Part shown: positions 6,960-8,586 of the stretch, piece by piece | How the letters are laid out: each line of letters opens with the position of its first letter | Numbering within the stretch: the stretch's first letter is position 1 | Source of the DNA: Maritimibacter sp. | Lineage (GTDB): Bacteria > Pseudomonadota > Alphaproteobacteria > Rhodobacterales > Rhodobacteraceae | Assembly (NCBI GenBank): GCA_020441225.1 | Contig: JAGRMP010000415.1 | Coordinates: 378-8,963, forward strand | DNA length: 8,586 nt | Direction of reading: 5' to 3' | The notes under the pieces: generated by a model | Database searches by the model: none | Seen by the model: only the letters and a program-made list of their open reading frames with translations | Told to the model about the DNA's origin: nothing | Program-made: the position numbers and the translations under genes

Positions 6960-7516
6960 GCGATACCCCCCCGGGGACCGGTCAGGTGTGCGAGACTGTG
7001 GATCAGCCCGTTGAAGCAGAAGACCGGCAAGATCAGCCAGAACCACAGCTTGCGCAGGCCGAGCGTTACTGTCGGCTCCTGGTAGAGAAAGTTGAAGGTC
7101 TCGCGTGAGAAGGCCGCGACCGAGCCGGAGCGCCAAAGTGTGACCGGATCGAACCAGAGCCAGAGGATCGTCGCGAAGAGGATGAAAAAGACGAAGAGCA
7201 GGATGTCGACGGCCAGCGCCAGCGCCGCCCGCGCCCGTTCGCTCAGCATGTCGGGCAGCAGCGTCACCGCGAGGTGTTCGCGCCGCGCCAGCCCCAACGA
7301 GGCCCCCAGCAGGGCCGCCCAGATCATCAGGTAGACCGCGGCCTCGTCGACCCAAATTACCGGCGAGCCGATGCTGCGCGACACCACGTTGAGCATCAGG
7401 AGCCCGAAGATCCCGACCATCAGCGCACCGATGCCAAAGGATTCCGCCCGCGCAAGCGCCTGACTGACCCGCGTCAAGCCGGGCTGAACCGAATCTGATC
7501 GAAGTATTTCGTTCAT
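6956..7516 (-). CDS. dctQ: TRAP transporter small permease subunit (DctQ family)
   Basis: The 186-residue protein has the four membrane segments expected of DctQ (about 30-50, 57-75, 100-122 and 158-178). It has the family's conserved VDEAAVYLMIWAALLGASLGLARREHLAV region (56-84), which ends in the basic cytoplasmic turn. It forms the membrane complex with the adjacent DctM and is the first gene of the leftward operon. The ATG at 7516 follows AGGAGGA by four bases and the protein begins MNEILRSD. Longer readings in this frame would run through the operator region and the regulator's leader, so they are rejected. Expression is probably controlled by the twin palindromes just upstream. Confidence 0.92.
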   Translation of the reverse strand: MNEILRSDSVQPGLTRVSQALARAESFGIGALMVGIFGLLMLNVVSRSIGSPVIWVDEAAVYLMIWAALLGASLGLARREHLAVTLLPDMLSERARAALALAVDILLFVFFILFATILWLWFDPVTLWRSGSVAAFSRETFNFLYQEPTVTLGLRKLWFWLILPVFCFNGLIHSLAHLTGPRGGIA

Positions 7517-7536
7517 CCCGTCCTCCTGGGTCGGAA

Positions 7537-7563
7537 GAAATATCAATATTTTTGGTCCGTCAA
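7537..7563 (-). promoter_or_regulatory. candidate leftward promoter of the transport/catabolic operon
   Basis: A TTGACG hexamer on the minus strand (7563-7558), close to the -35 consensus, sits in the short spacer between the two palindromes. The -10 box is less clear: TATTTC (7542-7537) lies 15 bases on, within and just past O1, a short spacing. If this is the promoter, O1 and O2 flank or cover it and repressor binding would block it directly. Read from consensus only. Confidence 0.35.
7538..7551. promoter_or_regulatory. probable operator O1, 14-base palindrome
   Basis: The site reads AAATATCAATATTT, which is AAATAT, a two-base centre, then ATATTT, and is therefore symmetric. It lies 22 bases before the dctQ start and would overlap the -10 region of the leftward promoter. 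Its exact inverse-complement copy occurs 29 bp away, centre to centre. The symmetry fits a GntR-type dimer; the divergent GntR/FCD gene is the obvious candidate, which is inference. Confidence 0.65.
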
Positions 7564-7566
7564 CAT

Positions 7567-7580
7567 AAATATTGATATTT
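7567..7580. promoter_or_regulatory. probable operator O2, second copy of the palindrome
   Basis: The site reads AAATATTGATATTT, with the same AAATAT-N2-ATATTT design as O1 and perfectly inverse-complementary to it. It overlaps a TTGATA hexamer that may be the -35 box of the rightward regulator gene, so one bound repressor dimer here could govern autoregulation. The 29-bp spacing puts the two sites on nearly the same face of the helix, which would permit cooperative binding. Confidence 0.65.
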
Positions 7581-7599
7581 TGTAGATATCCGATAGAAC
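7572..7599 (+). promoter_or_regulatory. candidate rightward promoter of the GntR gene
   Basis: TTGATA (7572-7577), inside O2, is followed after 16 bases by TAGAAC (7594-7599), a weak -10 match. It lies about 60 bases before the regulator's ATG. The overlap with O2 suggests negative autoregulation. The assignment is weak and rests on consensus and position only. Confidence 0.3.
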
Positions 7600-7657
7600 A
7601 TGAAAATTCTGGAGCAGGACCGGAGAACCGGATAACATCCGACGCAAGAGGGGCCGA

Positions 7658-8359
7658 ATGAACAGCTTGAGCGGCGCGGATATGGCAATGGTCGAGAAGA
7701 CAACGGCGGAACGAGCCTATCGTCTGCTGCGAGAAGATATCGTCTCGGGCGCGCTTGAGCCGGGACAAAAGCTCAAGATCGAGATGCTGCGCGACCGCTA
7801 CGGAATAGGATCGGGGCCCCTGCGCGAGGCACTGTCACGCCTTGCAGGTGATCACCTCGTCGAGATCCTCGGGCAGCGCGGTTTCATCGTCGCCCCCTTC
7901 ACCGCGCAGGACGCGCGCGAGATCGGCGACCTGCGCAAACTGGTCGAGGCCGAGGCGCTCAGCCTGTCGATTCCAAAGGGAGACAGCGGATGGGAAGAAA
8001 AGGTGATCACCACCTTCCACCGGCTCGAACGGCTGGAGACGGGATCAGCGCAGGGGGTCCAGGCCCTCACCGAGTGGGAGCGGCTGAACCACGCCTTTCA
8101 CGAGGCTCTGGTCGCCGCCTGCCCTTCCATATGGCTCCTCCGCACGCGGGCCAGCATGTTCAAGCACCATGAACGTTATCGCCGACTCAGTCGCGTGCGC
8201 ACGGTGCTGACCCGCGACATCCATGCCGAACACCGCGCGCTGATGGAGGCGGCGCTCGACAAGGACGTGGCTACCGCGCAATCGGTGATTCGCAATCATA
8301 TCGAGAACACCACGCAGGCGGTGGTGCAAGCCATCGAGACGTTTGGGAGAACCCAGTAG
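7658..8359 (+). CDS. GntR-family transcriptional regulator, FCD subfamily
   Basis: This 233-residue regulator has an N-terminal winged helix-turn-helix (about 12-80) with the GntR pattern: AYRLLREDIVSGALEPGQKLKIEMLRDRYGIGSGPLREALSRLAGDHLVE, then wing GQRGFIVAP. A helical FCD ligand-binding domain follows (about 85-220). FCD metal positions are visible as His148 (NHAFHEAL), His192 (EHRALMEAAL) and His214 (NHIEN), with Asn144 where Asp is commoner. FCD proteins usually bind carboxylic-acid effectors, sometimes through this metal. It is divergent from the TRAP/ring-cleavage operon and shares with it the twin palindromes, so it is probably a substrate-relieved repressor of the operon and of itself; this is inference. 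The first ATG is preferred because AGAGGGG lies at normal distance upstream; ATGs at codons 9 and 11 lack a comparable site. The product resembles CsiR-like members but I cannot name an orthologue. Confidence 0.9.
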   Translation: MNSLSGADMAMVEKTTAERAYRLLREDIVSGALEPGQKLKIEMLRDRYGIGSGPLREALSRLAGDHLVEILGQRGFIVAPFTAQDAREIGDLRKLVEAEALSLSIPKGDSGWEEKVITTFHRLERLETGSAQGVQALTEWERLNHAFHEALVAACPSIWLLRTRASMFKHHERYRRLSRVRTVLTRDIHAEHRALMEAALDKDVATAQSVIRNHIENTTQAVVQAIETFGRTQ

Positions 8360-8476
8360 AGCCAAGGTCCGAAAGACTGTCCATTCTTTTTTGGTCTCGC
8401 GTAGTTCTGACCCAGCCCGCGACGTATTTAGCAAACCTCATCGGGCCAGTCGCCCAACACGGTGCTCGGACGCGCC
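8360..8476. other. short region without a recognisable gene
   Basis: I see no coding region or RNA gene here. It is visibly richer in A and T than the operon. It includes a six-T run at 8387-8392 preceded by a weak five-base-pair match (AAAGA at 8372-8376 with TCTTT at 8385-8389). The match is too weak to call a terminator confidently, although transcription from both flanking genes must end in this interval. Confidence 0.4.
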
Positions 8477-8586
8477 CTAACCCAACTCGATCAGCTCGTC
8501 ATGGATATTGTGATACCAATAGGCCTTGCCGCTGTCATTCCATGCATGCCTGACCAGTTCAGTTTGGCGCTCATCTTCAAGCGCAC
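8477..8586 (-). CDS. C-terminal fragment of an unidentified leftward gene (N-terminus beyond right edge)
   Basis: One minus-strand frame stays open from the right edge to a TAG at 8479-8477 and would encode 35 residues, including ELVRHAWNDSGKAYWYHNIH and ending DELIELG. The mixed charged and aromatic composition looks like a real protein tail rather than the arginine/glycine-rich shadows seen elsewhere in this DNA, but it is short. I do not recognise the family. Third-position GC is lower than in the operon, so it may belong to a separate, possibly acquired, neighbouring unit. It converges on the regulator gene. Confidence 0.4.
   Translation of the reverse strand, partial: ALEDERQTELVRHAWNDSGKAYWYHNIHDELIELG

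Noticed and set aside
5688..7355. Longer reading of the DctM frame (555 residues), possibly a fused DctQ-DctM protein.
   Set aside because: The extra N-terminal part is a shadow of the DctQ gene in another frame with no membrane character. DctQ is complete as a separate gene overlapping by ATGA, so there is no fusion.
7538..7580. Reading the 14-base inverted repeat as a terminator hairpin or a mobile-element end.
   Set aside because: It lies between two divergent starts where no transcript should end, each arm is itself a palindrome, and no transposase or target duplication is nearby.
6956..7768. Upstream starts for DctQ giving a 270-residue protein.
   Set aside because: The extension would cross the palindromes, the promoter region and the start of the divergent regulator gene. 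The ATG at 7516 has a strong AGGAGGA.
8371..8392. Rho-independent terminator after the GntR gene (AAAGA and TCTTT followed by T residues).
   Set aside because: The stem has only five mostly A-T pairs and an eight-base loop, and the T run overlaps the stem arm. Too weak to annotate as a terminator.

Overview
The window looks like a catabolic operon from a GC-rich alphaproteobacterium. A Rhodobacterales (roseobacter-like) origin is my best guess, based on base composition, the TRAP transporter, the FCD-type GntR regulator and the tightly overlapping gene arrangement. No rRNA or other taxonomic marker is present, so this is inference.

Layout. Eight genes read leftward (minus strand) from about 7516 to beyond the left edge. 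In transcription order they are: TRAP small permease (7516-6956), TRAP large permease (6959-5688), a 3-hydroxyacyl-CoA dehydrogenase/L-gulonate dehydrogenase-like protein (5688-4747), TRAP solute-binding protein (4750-3776), a degenerate vicinal-oxygen-chelate (VOC) protein (3712-2846), an intact-looking type I extradiol dioxygenase (2849-1992), a class II aldolase/adducin-fold protein (1992-1294), and a 2-hydroxymuconic semialdehyde dehydrogenase cut by the left edge (1297 to <1). Six of the seven junctions overlap by 1 or 4 bases (ATGA, GTGA or TGATG). The only real gap, 63 bases after the solute-binding protein gene, holds a stem-loop. A GntR/FCD regulator (7658-8359) is divergent from the operon. 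The region between them carries two copies of a 14-base palindrome, AAATAT-N2-ATATTT, spaced about three helical turns apart, which are probable operators. To the right of the regulator there is about 120 bases with no gene, then the apparent C-terminal end of an unidentified leftward gene.

How the genes may work together. The transporter would import an organic or aromatic acid that also induces the operon by relieving the GntR protein. A dioxygenase would open a catecholic ring, the aldolase-fold protein would probably decarboxylate the ring-cleavage product, and the dehydrogenase would oxidise 2-hydroxymuconic semialdehyde to 2-hydroxymuconate. The rest of a meta-cleavage pathway may lie beyond the left edge. 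The ring substrate cannot be read from the sequence.

The most unusual points are two. The VOC gene next to the dioxygenase has lost all three metal ligands that its neighbour keeps. The aldolase-fold protein has lost all three zinc-binding histidines of its family. Together they suggest an unusual ring-cleavage module with a pseudoenzyme partner and a metal-independent or repurposed aldolase-fold enzyme.
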